A stretch of DNA of 24,863 nt from VRUE01 sp044867645 (lineage in GTDB: Bacteria; Actinomycetota; Thermoleophilia; Solirubrobacterales; 70-9). The stretch covers positions 1-24,863 of the forward strand of contig JBIOVI010000032.1 of the NCBI GenBank assembly GCA_044867645.1, written 5' to 3'. The number at the start of each line of letters is the position of its first letter. Within the stretch, counting starts at the first letter, position 1. The translations under genes were made by a program, and so were the position numbers. Below are positions 1-8,087 of this stretch, one piece after another. The notes beneath the pieces are model-generated. The model was not told the DNA's origin. It saw only the letters and a program-made list of their open reading frames with translations, and searched no databases.

Positions 1-1
1 C

Positions 2-910
2 GGCCTGCGGATCGCCGCGCTGGAGATCTTCGACGAGCGCTGGTCGCGGCCGGTGCCGAAGGCCGAGCTGGAAGCGGCGGTGGCGGGGTCCCGTATCGAG
101 GGGCTCGAGAGGCGCGGCAAGTACCTGCTGCTGAGGCTGGACGGCGAGCGGACACTGGTCATGCACCTGCGCATGACCGGCAACCTCGTCCTGGTCGAGC
201 GGCAGGAGTCAGGGTCCGTCGACGGCGATGGCTTCGCCGACGGTGAGGCCTCCGACGAAGCCGGAGCCATCGCCAAGCTCGACCCCTCGGAGGGCCGCCG
301 GCTCTACGAGGGAGAGCGCTCCACCTCGGAGCGCCACCTGCGGGCCCGCTTCACGTTCGAGGACGGGCGCGAGCTCTGGTTCACCGACCCGCGCCGCTTC
401 GGCGAGGCCTTCCTGGTCGACGAGGATGAGCTCGGGGCGCGCTTCGAGCGCCTCGGCGTCGAGCCGTTCTCGGAGGAATTCACTGCTGAGGCGCTGGCCG
501 AGATGGCAAGCGGGCGGCGGGTGCCGCTGAAGTCCTTCCTGCTCGACCAGTCCGGGGTGGCCGGGGTCGGAAACATCTACGCCGACGAGGCGCTCTTCAG
601 GGCACGGCTTCATCCCCTCTCGCCGGCGGGCTCGATGCGGCCCGAGCATCACGAGGCGCTCCGCGAGGGAGTGATCGAGGCGCTGGAGGCCGGCATCGAC
701 GGCGGCGGGGCCTCGATCGACGACTACCGCGACAGTCGTGGCGAGCGGGGCACCATGCAGGAGAGGTTCCTCGTCCACACCCGGGAGGGGGAGCCCTGCC
801 CGTCCTGCGGAGCGCCGATCACGCGGATCGTGGTCTCCGGCCGCTCGACTTACTACTGCCCCAGCTGCCAGATACGGCTGCGGCGCCGTCCGCGCCGCCG
901 GTCAGCCTAG
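2..910 (+). CDS. mutM: Formamidopyrimidine-DNA glycosylase (Fpg/MutM), 5' end outside the window
   Basis: Base-excision repair enzyme that removes oxidised purines such as 8-oxoguanine and nicks the AP site. The reading frame is open from base 2, so the catalytic N-terminal Pro-Glu lies upstream of the window; a GTG at 53 is internal. Visible features: a RRGKYLLL segment carrying the conserved lysine, the HLRMTGNL strand, the DPRRFG motif (about 388-405), the helix-two-turn-helix region with GVGNIYADEALF (about 558-595), and a C-terminal zinc finger with cysteines at 797, 806, 857 and 866. A Ser/Asp/Glu-rich stretch of about 40 residues (about 205-325) is inserted between HLRMTGNL and the next conserved strand; most Fpg proteins are shorter there. 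First visible gene of a repair/replication operon; recO starts 4 bases after its TAG stop. Confidence 0.95.
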   Translation, partial: GLRIAALEIFDERWSRPVPKAELEAAVAGSRIEGLERRGKYLLLRLDGERTLVMHLRMTGNLVLVERQESGSVDGDGFADGEASDEAGAIAKLDPSEGRRLYEGERSTSERHLRARFTFEDGRELWFTDPRRFGEAFLVDEDELGARFERLGVEPFSEEFTAEALAEMASGRRVPLKSFLLDQSGVAGVGNIYADEALFRARLHPLSPAGSMRPEHHEALREGVIEALEAGIDGGGASIDDYRDSRGERGTMQERFLVHTREGEPCPSCGAPITRIVVSGRSTYYCPSCQIRLRRRPRRRSA

Positions 911-914
911 GTGG

Positions 915-1637
915 GTGGCGGGCAAGACCCTCAAGACCGAGGCCGTCGTCCTGCGCAGCATTCGCTACGGCGAGGCCGACCGCATCCTCCATCTCTACTC
1001 ATGCCAGCGGGGACGGATCGGGGCGATCGCCAAGGGCGCCCGCCGCCCCAAGTCCCGCTTCGGCGGCCGTCTGGAGCCCTTCTTCCGGCTCGACTTGCTG
1101 CTGCACGAAGGGCGCGGCGAGCTGCTCACCGTCACCCAGGCCAACACGATCGAGGGGTACCCGCGCGTGCGCTCCTCCGCGCCCGCGCTCACCGCGGCTG
1201 CCCGGGGCTGCGACGCGGTGCTGCGCCTGCTCGACTCGGCCGAGCCCAATCCGCCCGCCTACAACCTGCTCTGCCGCTACCTGTCGCTGCTCGACGACCC
1301 ATCAAGCCACGGGACCTCGCTGCAGACGGCGCTCTCGTTCCGGCTCAAGCTGGCACTTGCGGCTGGCTTCTCGCCCGAGCTGGCTTCCTGCACGCACTGT
1401 GGCGAGGCGGAGCACCTGGTCGGCTTCTCGGGCGCGGCGGGTGGCATCGTCTGCGCTGGCTGTGAGGCGGGGTCTTTCCCGCTGTCCGAGGGGGCGCACC
1501 GCTTCATGGTCGATTCGATCGCCAGGCCGTTGGCCGAGGCACCCGCCGCCGGGGAGCCGGAGCTGCGCCAGGCGGAGCGGGCGATCGGCGAGACGCTGGA
1601 GCATCACGCCCACGTGCAGCTGCGGTCCGCCGCGTAG
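915..1637 (+). CDS. recO: DNA repair protein RecO
   Basis: Recombination mediator of the RecFOR pathway, which loads RecA on SSB-coated gaps and anneals single strands. The 240-residue product has the family's usual length. The N-terminal OB-fold begins KTEAVVLRSIRYGEADRIL and continues through KGARRPKSRFGGRLEPF, both typical of RecO; the C-terminal part contains a four-cysteine zinc site (CTHC, then CAGC, about 1390-1463). The GTG at 915 was chosen because it lies just ahead of the conserved start of the OB-fold and 4 bases after the mutM stop; a distinct Shine-Dalgarno sequence is not obvious, so translational coupling to mutM is likely. An in-frame extension upstream would overlap mutM and shows no family similarity. 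Confidence 0.93.
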   Translation: MAGKTLKTEAVVLRSIRYGEADRILHLYSCQRGRIGAIAKGARRPKSRFGGRLEPFFRLDLLLHEGRGELLTVTQANTIEGYPRVRSSAPALTAAARGCDAVLRLLDSAEPNPPAYNLLCRYLSLLDDPSSHGTSLQTALSFRLKLALAAGFSPELASCTHCGEAEHLVGFSGAAGGIVCAGCEAGSFPLSEGAHRFMVDSIARPLAEAPAAGEPELRQAERAIGETLEHHAHVQLRSAA

Positions 1638-1648
1638 GATCGGAGGCC

Positions 1649-2659
1649 TTGGAGGCGACGGCGACGTTCGAGGATCGTGTACGAGCTTGGGAGGCCGAGT
1701 TCCTCTCCGATCTGGCGACGCCTTCTTACCCCGCCCGGCGCCAGGCGGAGGAGCCAGACAGCCCGCTCCGCACGCCCTTCCAGCGCGACCGCGACCGCAT
1801 CGTCCACTCGAAGGCTTTTCGCCGCCTCAAGCACAAGACGCAGGTCTTCATCGCGCCCGAAGGGGACCACTACCGCACCCGCCTCACTCACACCCTGGAG
1901 GCCTGCGGCATCGCTCGTACCGTGGCCCGCGCGCTCGGGCTCAACGAGGACCTGACCGAGGCGATCGGGCTCGGTCACGATCTCGGCCACCCACCGTTCG
2001 GGCATACCGGCGAGGACGCGCTCGACGAGGCGCTGCGCGAGCGCTGCGGGCACGGCTTCAAGCACAACGTCCACTCGCTCCGAGTGGTCGACGTGCTGGA
2101 GCGAGACGGGAAGGGCCTGAACCTGACCGAGCAGGTTCGCAATGGCATCCTCAACCACACTGGCTCGGACCGGCCGGCCACGCTGGAGGGGCGGATCGTC
2201 AAGCTGGTCGATCGGGTTGCCTACATCAACCACGACATCGATGACGCGCTGCGGGCCGGGATCCTTCGCTCCGAGGACCTGCCCGCCGCCGAGATCGAGC
2301 TGCTCGGCCCCACCGGCTCGGCGCGGATCGACAGGTTGGTGCGCGACATAGTCGAGCGCTCCCGCGTCGCCGGCGATATCGAGCAGAGCGAGGAGGTCGG
2401 GGGGGCGATGCTGCGCTTGCGCAAGTTCATGTTCGACCGTGTCTACCTCGGAGACGCGGCACGTCGCGAGCACGAGCGGGCGAGCAGCGCGATCCGCGGT
2501 CTCTTCGAGCACTACATGGCGCACCCCGGCGAGGTGCCGGAGGGAGAGCCGGGGGCGAGTGAGTGCCAGCGGGTGGCCGACTACATCGCCGGCATGACCG
2601 ATCGCTACTGCATCGCGCGCTTCACCGAGCTGACTGTCCCGGAGGAGTCGCGTTTCTGA
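1649..2659 (+). CDS. dgt: Deoxyguanosinetriphosphate triphosphohydrolase-like protein (HD domain)
   Basis: Hydrolyses dNTPs, classically dGTP, to the deoxynucleoside plus triphosphate, and so influences dNTP pools. The 336-residue protein shows the Dgt/SAMHD1-type HD signature: DRDRIVHSKAFRRLKHKTQVF, YRTRLTHTLE (first metal histidine) and GLGHDLGHPPFGHTGE (the HD pair and flanking ligands), then a later DRVAYINHDIDDA segment that supplies the distal aspartate. The start is taken as the TTG at 1649, preceded by GGAGG at 1642-1646; that gap of two bases is short, but no better in-frame start exists before the conserved region. It follows recO by 11 bases, and its TGA shares a base with the dnaG ATG (TGATG), so the genes are probably co-translated. 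Substrate preference cannot be read from the sequence. Confidence 0.92.
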   Translation: MEATATFEDRVRAWEAEFLSDLATPSYPARRQAEEPDSPLRTPFQRDRDRIVHSKAFRRLKHKTQVFIAPEGDHYRTRLTHTLEACGIARTVARALGLNEDLTEAIGLGHDLGHPPFGHTGEDALDEALRERCGHGFKHNVHSLRVVDVLERDGKGLNLTEQVRNGILNHTGSDRPATLEGRIVKLVDRVAYINHDIDDALRAGILRSEDLPAAEIELLGPTGSARIDRLVRDIVERSRVAGDIEQSEEVGGAMLRLRKFMFDRVYLGDAARREHERASSAIRGLFEHYMAHPGEVPEGEPGASECQRVADYIAGMTDRYCIARFTELTVPEESRF

Positions 2660-4470
2660 TGGCGCTGATCTCCGAGGAGAGCCTGGAGCGGGTAAAGCAG
2701 GCGGTCGACATCGTCGAGGTGATCTCCGCCCACACTGACCTGCGTCGCCAGGGTGCCCGCTGGGTCGGCCTCTGCCCGTTCCACGAGGAGCGCACGCCGT
2801 CGTTCTCTGTCGATGCCCAGGAAAAGCTCTACCACTGCTTCGGCTGCGGTGTGGGCGGTGACACGATCAAGTTCGTCGAAGAGAAGGAGGGCCTTGGCTT
2901 CGCCGAGGCGGTCGAGCTGCTCGCCGACCGCTACGGGGTCGAGCTGCAGCGCGAGCGCGAGGACCCCCGCGCGGAGGCCAAGAGACAGCAGCGACGGCGG
3001 TTGGGCGAGCTGCTCGACCGCACCGCGGCGTTCTACGCGCAATACCTCTGGGACTCCGAGGAGGCGGAGAAGGCTCGCGAGTACCTGGCCGAGCGCGGGC
3101 TCGGGGAGGAGGCACTGCGGGCCTTCGGGGTTGGCTATGCGCCGAGCGCCTGGGACACCGTCCTGCTGCGCGGGCAGCGCGCCGGCTTCAAGGTCGAGGA
3201 GCTGCGCGCGGTGGGGCTGGCGCAGCGGGGGAGGGGCGGCGGCGAGTACGATCGCTTCCGCTCGCGGATCATGTTCCCGATCCGCGACCGCCGCGGTCGC
3301 ACGCTCGGCTTCGGCGGGCGGGCGATGCGCTCCGACCAGGGAGCGAAGTACGTCAACACCGCCGAGACCGATTTCTTCCACAAGAGCCGCATCCTGTACG
3401 GGGTCGACCTCGCCAAGGAGGCGATTGCGAAGACCGGTCGCGCGGTCGTGGTCGAGGGCTATACCGACGTCCTGGCGCTGCACCAAGCGGGGATAGTCGA
3501 GGCGGTCGGGGTGATGGGCACGGCGATCACCGACGATCAGGTTGCCGCGCTCTCGGGGATGGTCGAGGAGGTTGTGCTGGCTCTCGACGCGGATTCGGCC
3601 GGGCAGGAGGCGATGCTGCGGGCGCAACGGGTGGCCGCCGGGCGCCAGGTGAGGCTGCGCGTCGCCGCGATGCCGGCCGGCGAGGATCCGGCCGAGATGA
3701 TGGCTGCGGAGGGGGGCGCGGAGCGCTTCCGGGCGCTAGTCGAGGGCGCCGTCGACCTGCCGGCCTTCCAGGTCGGTCTGGTGCTGGAGGGGACCGACGC
3801 ATCCTCGCCGGCCGAGCGCGACCGGGCGCTGAGCGAGTTGGCGCCAATCCTGGCCGAGATGGGAGAAAGCCAGGTGGCAAGCCGTGAAGAGCTTGAACGG
3901 CAGGTCACGGACAGGCTCGACTTCGATCCCGCGACTGTAAGGAGCCGGGTCGTGGCAGCGCAGCCGGTCAGCGGTGGCAAAGCGGCTCTGGCCCCGGCAG
4001 GGTCTCGCGCCGGCGGAGGCTCCGCTTCCTCGCGGCCAACCGCGCAGCGGAGCGCGACCGCGGCGCTGACCTCGCGTGAACGGCGAGAGCGCGCCCTGCT
4101 GGCAATGTGTATCGCGCTGCCGGACGAGGGCAGGGAGTACATGGCCCGCCTCACCGACGAGCATCTTTCGGCCAGTGGCGCCCGTGTGGCGGCCTGGTTG
4201 CGCGAGCATCCCGAGGACCCGGCGTCCAATCTGCCGCACGACGACGACCAGCTCGCCGGCCTGATCGCCGAGCTGGTCATCCTCGCCCACGACGAGCCAG
4301 CCTCGACCGAGGCGATGGAGCTCAACTTCCTCCTCCTGGAGCAGCGTCGGCTCGAGTCCGAGATCGCCGCCGCCGGCGAGGCTGACGATTACGAGCGCCG
4401 CGCGACCCTCAGCCGCGAGCGCGCCGCCCTGGTCGAGCGCATAGCCCGCACCGAGCGCGTCGGGGGCTAG
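2659..4470 (+). CDS. dnaG: DNA primase DnaG
   Basis: Synthesises RNA primers for lagging-strand replication. The 603-residue product has the three standard parts. The CHC2 zinc-binding domain is at residues 39-64 (C39-P-F-H42 and C60-F-G-C63). The catalytic core carries the TOPRIM motifs EGYTD (E266) and the acidic DAD pair (D310/D312). A Ser/Ala/Gly-rich linker then leads to a C-terminal helical domain, presumably the DnaB-helicase-binding domain, ending about residue 600. The ATG at 2659 is preferred over an upstream in-frame ATG at 2563 because MALISEESLERVKQAVDIVEVI is the canonical DnaG start; GGAGGAG lies at 2641-2647. It is the last gene of the mutM-recO-dgt-dnaG run. A TAG stop (within CTAG) is followed after 23 bases by tRNA-Asn. 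Confidence 0.97.
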   Translation: MALISEESLERVKQAVDIVEVISAHTDLRRQGARWVGLCPFHEERTPSFSVDAQEKLYHCFGCGVGGDTIKFVEEKEGLGFAEAVELLADRYGVELQREREDPRAEAKRQQRRRLGELLDRTAAFYAQYLWDSEEAEKAREYLAERGLGEEALRAFGVGYAPSAWDTVLLRGQRAGFKVEELRAVGLAQRGRGGGEYDRFRSRIMFPIRDRRGRTLGFGGRAMRSDQGAKYVNTAETDFFHKSRILYGVDLAKEAIAKTGRAVVVEGYTDVLALHQAGIVEAVGVMGTAITDDQVAALSGMVEEVVLALDADSAGQEAMLRAQRVAAGRQVRLRVAAMPAGEDPAEMMAAEGGAERFRALVEGAVDLPAFQVGLVLEGTDASSPAERDRALSELAPILAEMGESQVASREELERQVTDRLDFDPATVRSRVVAAQPVSGGKAALAPAGSRAGGGSASSRPTAQRSATAALTSRERRERALLAMCIALPDEGREYMARLTDEHLSASGARVAAWLREHPEDPASNLPHDDDQLAGLIAELVILAHDEPASTEAMELNFLLLEQRRLESEIAAAGEADDYERRATLSRERAALVERIARTERVGG

Positions 4471-4474
4471 CCGC

Positions 4475-4480
4475 TAAATT
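4475..4480 (+). promoter_or_regulatory. Possible -10 element for tRNA-Asn
   Basis: TAAATT lies 13 bases before the mature 5' end of the tRNA and fits the TAnnnT pattern of a sigma-70-type -10 box. No convincing -35 hexamer sits 16-18 bases upstream, where the sequence is the end of dnaG. Weak evidence on its own. Confidence 0.35.
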
Positions 4481-4493
4481 CCGTCCTTGCCGA

Positions 4494-4566
4494 TCCGGGG
4501 TAGCTCAATCGGTAGAGCACTCGGCTGTTAACCGAGTTGTTGTGGGTTCGAGTCCCACCCCCGGAG
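4494..4566 (+). tRNA. tRNA-Asn (anticodon GTT)
   Basis: A complete 73-nt cloverleaf folds by eye. Acceptor stem TCCGGGG (4494-4500) pairs with CCCCGGA (4559-4565), with discriminator G4566. The D arm is GCTC...GAGC. Anticodon stem CTCGG/CCGAG (4520-4524/4532-4536) has GTT at 4527-4529. The T arm GTGGG/CCCAC (4542-4546/4554-4558) has loop TTCGAGT. CCA is not encoded. The gene sits between dnaG and the 3' end of a convergent glycosyltransferase gene, whose stop codon lies 6 bases beyond it. Confidence 0.96.
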
Positions 4567-4572
4567 CTTCTG

Positions 4573-5766
4573 TTAGGCGTGCGAGCCGGTGCGTGCAAGC
4601 TGCTCGACCAGATCGGCCCCACGCTCGGCACCGTCATGGTCTCGCGACCATGCGGCCAGCTCGCGGGCGCGGGCTGTGAACGATGGGTCGGCGAGGATGC
4701 GGCGGACCGCCCAGCGCAGGGGGGCGGGGCGACAGAGGCGCCAGGGGAGCGAGAGGCCGGCCTTAGCCCAGTTGACCCGCATCGCGGTCTCGCTCATGTC
4801 GCCGATGATCGGGCTGATCAGCACCGGCGTGCCGGCAGCGAGCGCACGGGCCACGGTGCCGTGACCGCCATGCGAGATCGCCAGCGATGCCGCCGGCATC
4901 ACCTGGCTGTAGCTGAGCCAATCGACAAGAACCGTGTTGTCGGGGACCTCGATCGGACGCTGGGGAACGACCCGGTTGGTCGTCGCAACCACCCGCACCC
5001 GCTCACCAGCCAGCGCCTCCAATGCCGTGCGGACCAGGTGGTTGCCGGAGTCGTGCGCGGTGCTCGGCGCGACGAGGACGAGCGGGTCGTCGCCCGCTGG
5101 CAACTCGATCTCAGGGTGGGGGATCTCGAAGCTCATCGGTCCGGTCACCTCGACCCCGGACGGCCACTGGCGCGGGTACTCGAGCTGCGGAAAGGTGCCG
5201 ACCAGCGCCAGGTCGGGGCTGATCCCACCGTGGAAGCGCTCGGTGGGGGCCAGCCCGAGCCGCGCCCGCTGCCGGTTGAGGTCGCGACGCCCCTGCTCGA
5301 GGCCGACGTTCAGCGCCCGCTGTCCGGCCCGCCAGACGCCGCGCCCCAGAGGCGTGCGCGGGGGCCGCAGGCCGATGGCGAAGAAAGGGAGACCCGGCTC
5401 GACCACCGGATAGATATGCGGGATCAGGGTCGCCAGCGGTATCCCCGCGGCCTCGGCCGCCAGCGCCGGCGCGAGGGTGAGGATGTCGCTGACCACAGCG
5501 TGCGGGCGCATCTCCTCCAGCAATGGCAGCAGCGCGCGCGCCGCCCCTGCCGCGTGTGCGCCCTCCGTCGAGTCGGGGTCTGGCGGGGGGAACATCCTGT
5601 ATTCCTCCGCTGCCGCGAAGCCCAGCCCAACCCCCTCCACCGCCGCTCGCCGCTCCTCCCAGGTCTCGACCGTCACCTCGTGGCCGCGCCCGGCCAGAGC
5701 ACGGCCGAGGGCTATCGCGGGGAAGACGTGGCCTGGGTCGCCAAAGGCGGCGACCAGGAACCTCAC
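4573..5766 (-). CDS. GT1-family (MGT/UGT-like) glycosyltransferase
   Basis: Predicted to transfer a sugar from a nucleotide-sugar donor to a small hydrophobic acceptor; the acceptor cannot be deduced. The 397-residue length and two-Rossmann architecture match the YjiC/UGT group. The N-terminus (MRFLVAAFGDPGHVFPAIALG) has the usual G-x-x-G-H-x-x-P acceptor-side motif. Near residues 300-345 there is the donor-binding segment HGGHGTVARALAAGTPVLISPIIGD, corresponding to the HGG...G.P...P...D signature; the usual Asp-Gln that contacts the sugar is Asp-Met here. The GTG start at 5766 overlaps the TGA of the upstream SDR gene by four bases (GTGA), so the two are translationally coupled and may act in one glycoside or natural-product modification step (inference). 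The stop is 6 bases from the tRNA-Asn 3' end. Confidence 0.85.
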   Translation of the reverse strand: MRFLVAAFGDPGHVFPAIALGRALAGRGHEVTVETWEERRAAVEGVGLGFAAAEEYRMFPPPDPDSTEGAHAAGAARALLPLLEEMRPHAVVSDILTLAPALAAEAAGIPLATLIPHIYPVVEPGLPFFAIGLRPPRTPLGRGVWRAGQRALNVGLEQGRRDLNRQRARLGLAPTERFHGGISPDLALVGTFPQLEYPRQWPSGVEVTGPMSFEIPHPEIELPAGDDPLVLVAPSTAHDSGNHLVRTALEALAGERVRVVATTNRVVPQRPIEVPDNTVLVDWLSYSQVMPAASLAISHGGHGTVARALAAGTPVLISPIIGDMSETAMRVNWAKAGLSLPWRLCRPAPLRWAVRRILADPSFTARARELAAWSRDHDGAERGADLVEQLARTGSHA

Positions 5767-6494
5767 GGCGTGTCGAGGCCCTCGCTGGGGCGGTTGAAGA
5801 CAATCTCGGGCACGTGGCAGTTGCGCGAGGTGTTGAGCAGGAAGCGAACCGCCTCACCGATGTCCTCGGGCCGAATCATCTCCTCACCGGGCACCTGGCC
5901 CTTTGCGAACTCGGTCATCGGGGTGTCGACGAAGCCAGGCGCCAGCGCCGTGCACTGGACCCCGGCGCCGCCAACCTCGCGGTGGGTCGACTGAGTGAAG
6001 TTGATCACCGCACCCTTGGTCGCTGCGTAGACCGAGAGCCAGGCCTGTCCGCCTTTGCCGGCGATCGAGGCGGTGTTGACGATCAGCGCCTTGCCGTGCT
6101 CGGCGCCTGCCTCGCGCAGCATCGGCAGGCCCTCGCGGGTGCCGATGATCAGCGCTCGCAGGTTGACCGCGAGCTGCATGTCGAGGTGCTTGGTCTGGAT
6201 TTCCTCCATCGGCGCACCGATGCCCACCCCGGCGTTGTTGACCAGAACGTCGAGGCGGCCATATGCCTCGCGGTGCTTGGCGAAGACGCCGACCACGTCC
6301 TCCTCGTCGGTCATGTTGGCGGCAACGCTCTGGACCGCGGAGGCGGTGGCGCGCAGCTCCTCCGCGGCGCTCTCCAGCTTCTCCGGCCGCCGGGCGGAGA
6401 CGGTCAGCGCGTATCCCTCTTCGCCGAGGGTACGGGCGATAGCCAGCCCGATCCCGCTCGAAGCTCCCGTGATCAGTGCCGCTCGATCCGCCAA
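5763..6494 (-). CDS. Short-chain dehydrogenase/reductase (classical SDR)
   Basis: NAD(P)-dependent oxidoreductase of unknown substrate, 243 residues, the normal length for a classical SDR. Visible motifs in order: the nucleotide-binding TGASSGIG (residues 9-16), an SARR segment after the second strand that hints at NADPH preference, NNAG (87-90), the catalytic asparagine in VNLRAL (N111), serine 143 (NTAS) and YAATK (Y156/K160). APGFVDTPM closes the cofactor site. A TTG start at 6494 is preceded by a purine-rich GGGGGGAG three bases upstream. It is the first gene of a two-gene minus-strand unit; its TGA overlaps the GTG of the glycosyltransferase. The thioredoxin-like lipoprotein gene diverges 99 bases away. 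Confidence 0.93.
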   Translation of the reverse strand: MADRAALITGASSGIGLAIARTLGEEGYALTVSARRPEKLESAAEELRATASAVQSVAANMTDEEDVVGVFAKHREAYGRLDVLVNNAGVGIGAPMEEIQTKHLDMQLAVNLRALIIGTREGLPMLREAGAEHGKALIVNTASIAGKGGQAWLSVYAATKGAVINFTQSTHREVGGAGVQCTALAPGFVDTPMTEFAKGQVPGEEMIRPEDIGEAVRFLLNTSRNCHVPEIVFNRPSEGLDTP

Positions 6495-6593
6495 GTCTCC
6501 CCCCTTCGTACCGGTCTGCGTTGGGGTTTCACCCTATACGCCGCCTGGGCGACGTGTTCGCAGGGCAGATGCCCTGGCTCGCGGCCGAATAAC

Positions 6594-7688
6594 ATGGCCG
6601 CCCCGATGTCTCCGCGCCGTGCCACCAGCGTTCTCGCCTGTTTGCTCGCAGCCGGCGCGTTTCTCGCCGGCTGCGGTGGCTCCGATTCGTCCACGTCGTC
6701 GCCTGGCACCGCCGCGAACAGGCCCGCACCGCCCACGGGCGAGTTCCCCAAAACCGAAGGGAAGACGCTGAGGGAGATCGTGAAAGAGGCGGATTCGCAC
6801 TCCGAACTCGTCGTCTCCCCGGCAGCGCTTGCTTTCTACGAGGGCGAGAACCTCTACCCGTTCGGGGTATTCCATCCCGATCGCACCCAGGTCGACGACG
6901 CCCGGGTGGCGCTCTACGTCGCCAAGGTGCCGCAGGCGTCACCGGGGAGCGGTGGAATCGCCAAGAGCGGCAAAGAGAGGAAAGGGGCTATCGCGAGAGC
7001 GCGCACCGAAGCGCTCGAAGCGCCGGCCATTGGGCCGTATCCAGCCGCGATCGAAAGCCTCGCAACCGATCCAGCCTTCCGTGCCCAGACGACGACCAGC
7101 GACCCAGATGCCGCCACGGTCGTCTACACGACGGATATCGACTTTCCAAGCGACGGGGAGTGGCGGATCGCTGCCCTGATCGAGCAGGGGGGCGAAACTG
7201 CCGCGTCGCTTCTCCCCAGCGCTTCGGTCGGCGAGTTCAAAGGCGTACCGCAGGTAGGGGAGAAGGCGCCGCGGATCCACACGCCGACCCCGTCCGACGT
7301 CGGCGGGGACCTTTCGGCGATCACCACCCGCATCCCCCCCGACACCCAAAACCGGGTCGATTACGCAGACGTTCTGGGCAAGGAACCGATCATCCTCTTG
7401 TTTGCGACCCCCCAGTTCTGCCAGAGTCGGGTATGTGGCCCCGTCGTCGACGTGGCCGAGCAGGTCAAGCAGCAGTACGGCGACGACGCCGCGTTCATCC
7501 ATATGGAGATCTACAAGGACAACGATCCAAGCAAGGGCGTCCGCCCCCAGGTGAGGGCGTTCCACCTGCCAAGCGAGCCTTGGCTGTTCGCAGTCGATCG
7601 CGATGGGACGATCCAAGCGGTGATCGAGGGGGCCTTCGGCGTCGAACGCCTGACCAAGGTCGTGAAAGAGGTGACGGGGAATGAGTGA
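6594..7688 (+). CDS. Secreted lipoprotein with C-terminal thioredoxin-like domain
   Basis: A 364-residue predicted exported lipoprotein: a short basic N-terminus, a hydrophobic segment and the lipobox LAGC (lipidated Cys about residue 25), followed by a Ser/Thr/Pro-rich linker. The middle (about residues 60-200) looks like a beta-rich domain and is not recognised. The C-terminal third resembles a TlpA/Sco1-type thioredoxin fold: IILLFATPQFCQSRVCGPVVD, then a helix, FIHMEIYKD, and EPWLFAVDRDGTI. The redox-like pair C276/C281 is spaced CX4C rather than CXXC, so it could be a disulfide enzyme, a metal-binding (copper chaperone-like) site, or both. The ATG at 6594 has no clear ribosome-binding site; an in-frame ATG at 6606 is an alternative. 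Its last 8 bases overlap the Hpt gene. Confidence 0.8.
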   Translation: MAAPMSPRRATSVLACLLAAGAFLAGCGGSDSSTSSPGTAANRPAPPTGEFPKTEGKTLREIVKEADSHSELVVSPAALAFYEGENLYPFGVFHPDRTQVDDARVALYVAKVPQASPGSGGIAKSGKERKGAIARARTEALEAPAIGPYPAAIESLATDPAFRAQTTTSDPDAATVVYTTDIDFPSDGEWRIAALIEQGGETAASLLPSASVGEFKGVPQVGEKAPRIHTPTPSDVGGDLSAITTRIPPDTQNRVDYADVLGKEPIILLFATPQFCQSRVCGPVVDVAEQVKQQYGDDAAFIHMEIYKDNDPSKGVRPQVRAFHLPSEPWLFAVDRDGTIQAVIEGAFGVERLTKVVKEVTGNE

Positions 7689-8046
7689 GAAAACCGCGCC
7701 CGATTCAGAGCTGCTGAATTCGTTTGCCGAGGAGGCGCGGCGGCGCTGCGACGTGATCGCGGCCGGGCTCGCGACGGAGACCAACGACTTCGAGACCCTG
7801 CGTTCCGAAGCGCATGCCCTGAAGGGCACCGCGGGCGCGGTCGGCCTGCGCCGCCTCGCCGAGCTTGCAGGGCTAATGGAATCCGACCTCGCCGAAGCGA
7901 AGAAGTCGGGGGTCCTCCGGGGTGGCCGCTCCCACCAGATCGCCGATGCCGCCAAGGCACTCTCGGAAGGCGCCAAAGCCGCCGCGGAGGGCAAAGAAGA
8001 GCCCCCCGATGTGGGCCGCTCCCTCGCCCAGCTGTTCAGCGCCTGA
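7681..8046 (+). CDS. Stand-alone histidine phosphotransfer (Hpt) domain protein
   Basis: A 121-residue cytoplasmic all-helical protein with the Hpt signature HALKGTAGAVG, where H45 is the predicted phospho-accepting histidine; the downstream K and G are conserved. Proteins of this type relay phosphate between response-regulator receivers in multistep phosphorelays. No histidine kinase or receiver gene is in the window, so it is an orphan here. The ATG lies inside the last codons of the lipoprotein gene (8-base overlap) with GAGG nine bases upstream, implying co-translation with an extracytoplasmic redox-like protein. The C-terminus is Ala/Lys/Glu-rich and probably disordered. tRNA-Met begins 41 bases downstream. 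Confidence 0.85.
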   Translation: MSEKTAPDSELLNSFAEEARRRCDVIAAGLATETNDFETLRSEAHALKGTAGAVGLRRLAELAGLMESDLAEAKKSGVLRGGRSHQIADAAKALSEGAKAAAEGKEEPPDVGRSLAQLFSA

Positions 8047-8072
8047 CCCGACCCAGTCGGCCCACCGCGCGC

Positions 8073-8078
8073 TACCCT
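8073..8078 (+). promoter_or_regulatory. Possible -10 element for the CAT tRNA
   Basis: TACCCT nine bases before the mature tRNA 5' end fits TAnnnT. The same hexamer occurs at 16528 ahead of the small zincin gene. No clear -35 box was found. Confidence 0.4.
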
Positions 8079-8087
8079 CGCCCCTCC

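Noticed and set aside
1604..2524. 306-codon minus-strand frame opposite dgt
   Set aside because: Antisense shadow of a well-supported HD-domain gene; no recognisable domains.
4537..5994. Long plus-strand open frame (485 codons) opposite the glycosyltransferase and SDR genes
   Set aside because: It begins inside the tRNA-Asn gene, has Arg/Gly-rich composition without any family motif, and mirrors the codon pattern of the clearly coding minus strand.
6561..6576. CAGGGC-AGAT-GCCCTG palindrome in the SDR/lipoprotein divergent region
   Set aside because: Six base pairs at this GC content are weak evidence, and nothing links it to a known operator or terminator.
6939..7994. 351-codon minus-strand frame opposite the lipoprotein and Hpt genes
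   Set aside because: The opposite strand holds two coherent genes with signal peptide and Hpt motif; this frame shows only biased composition.
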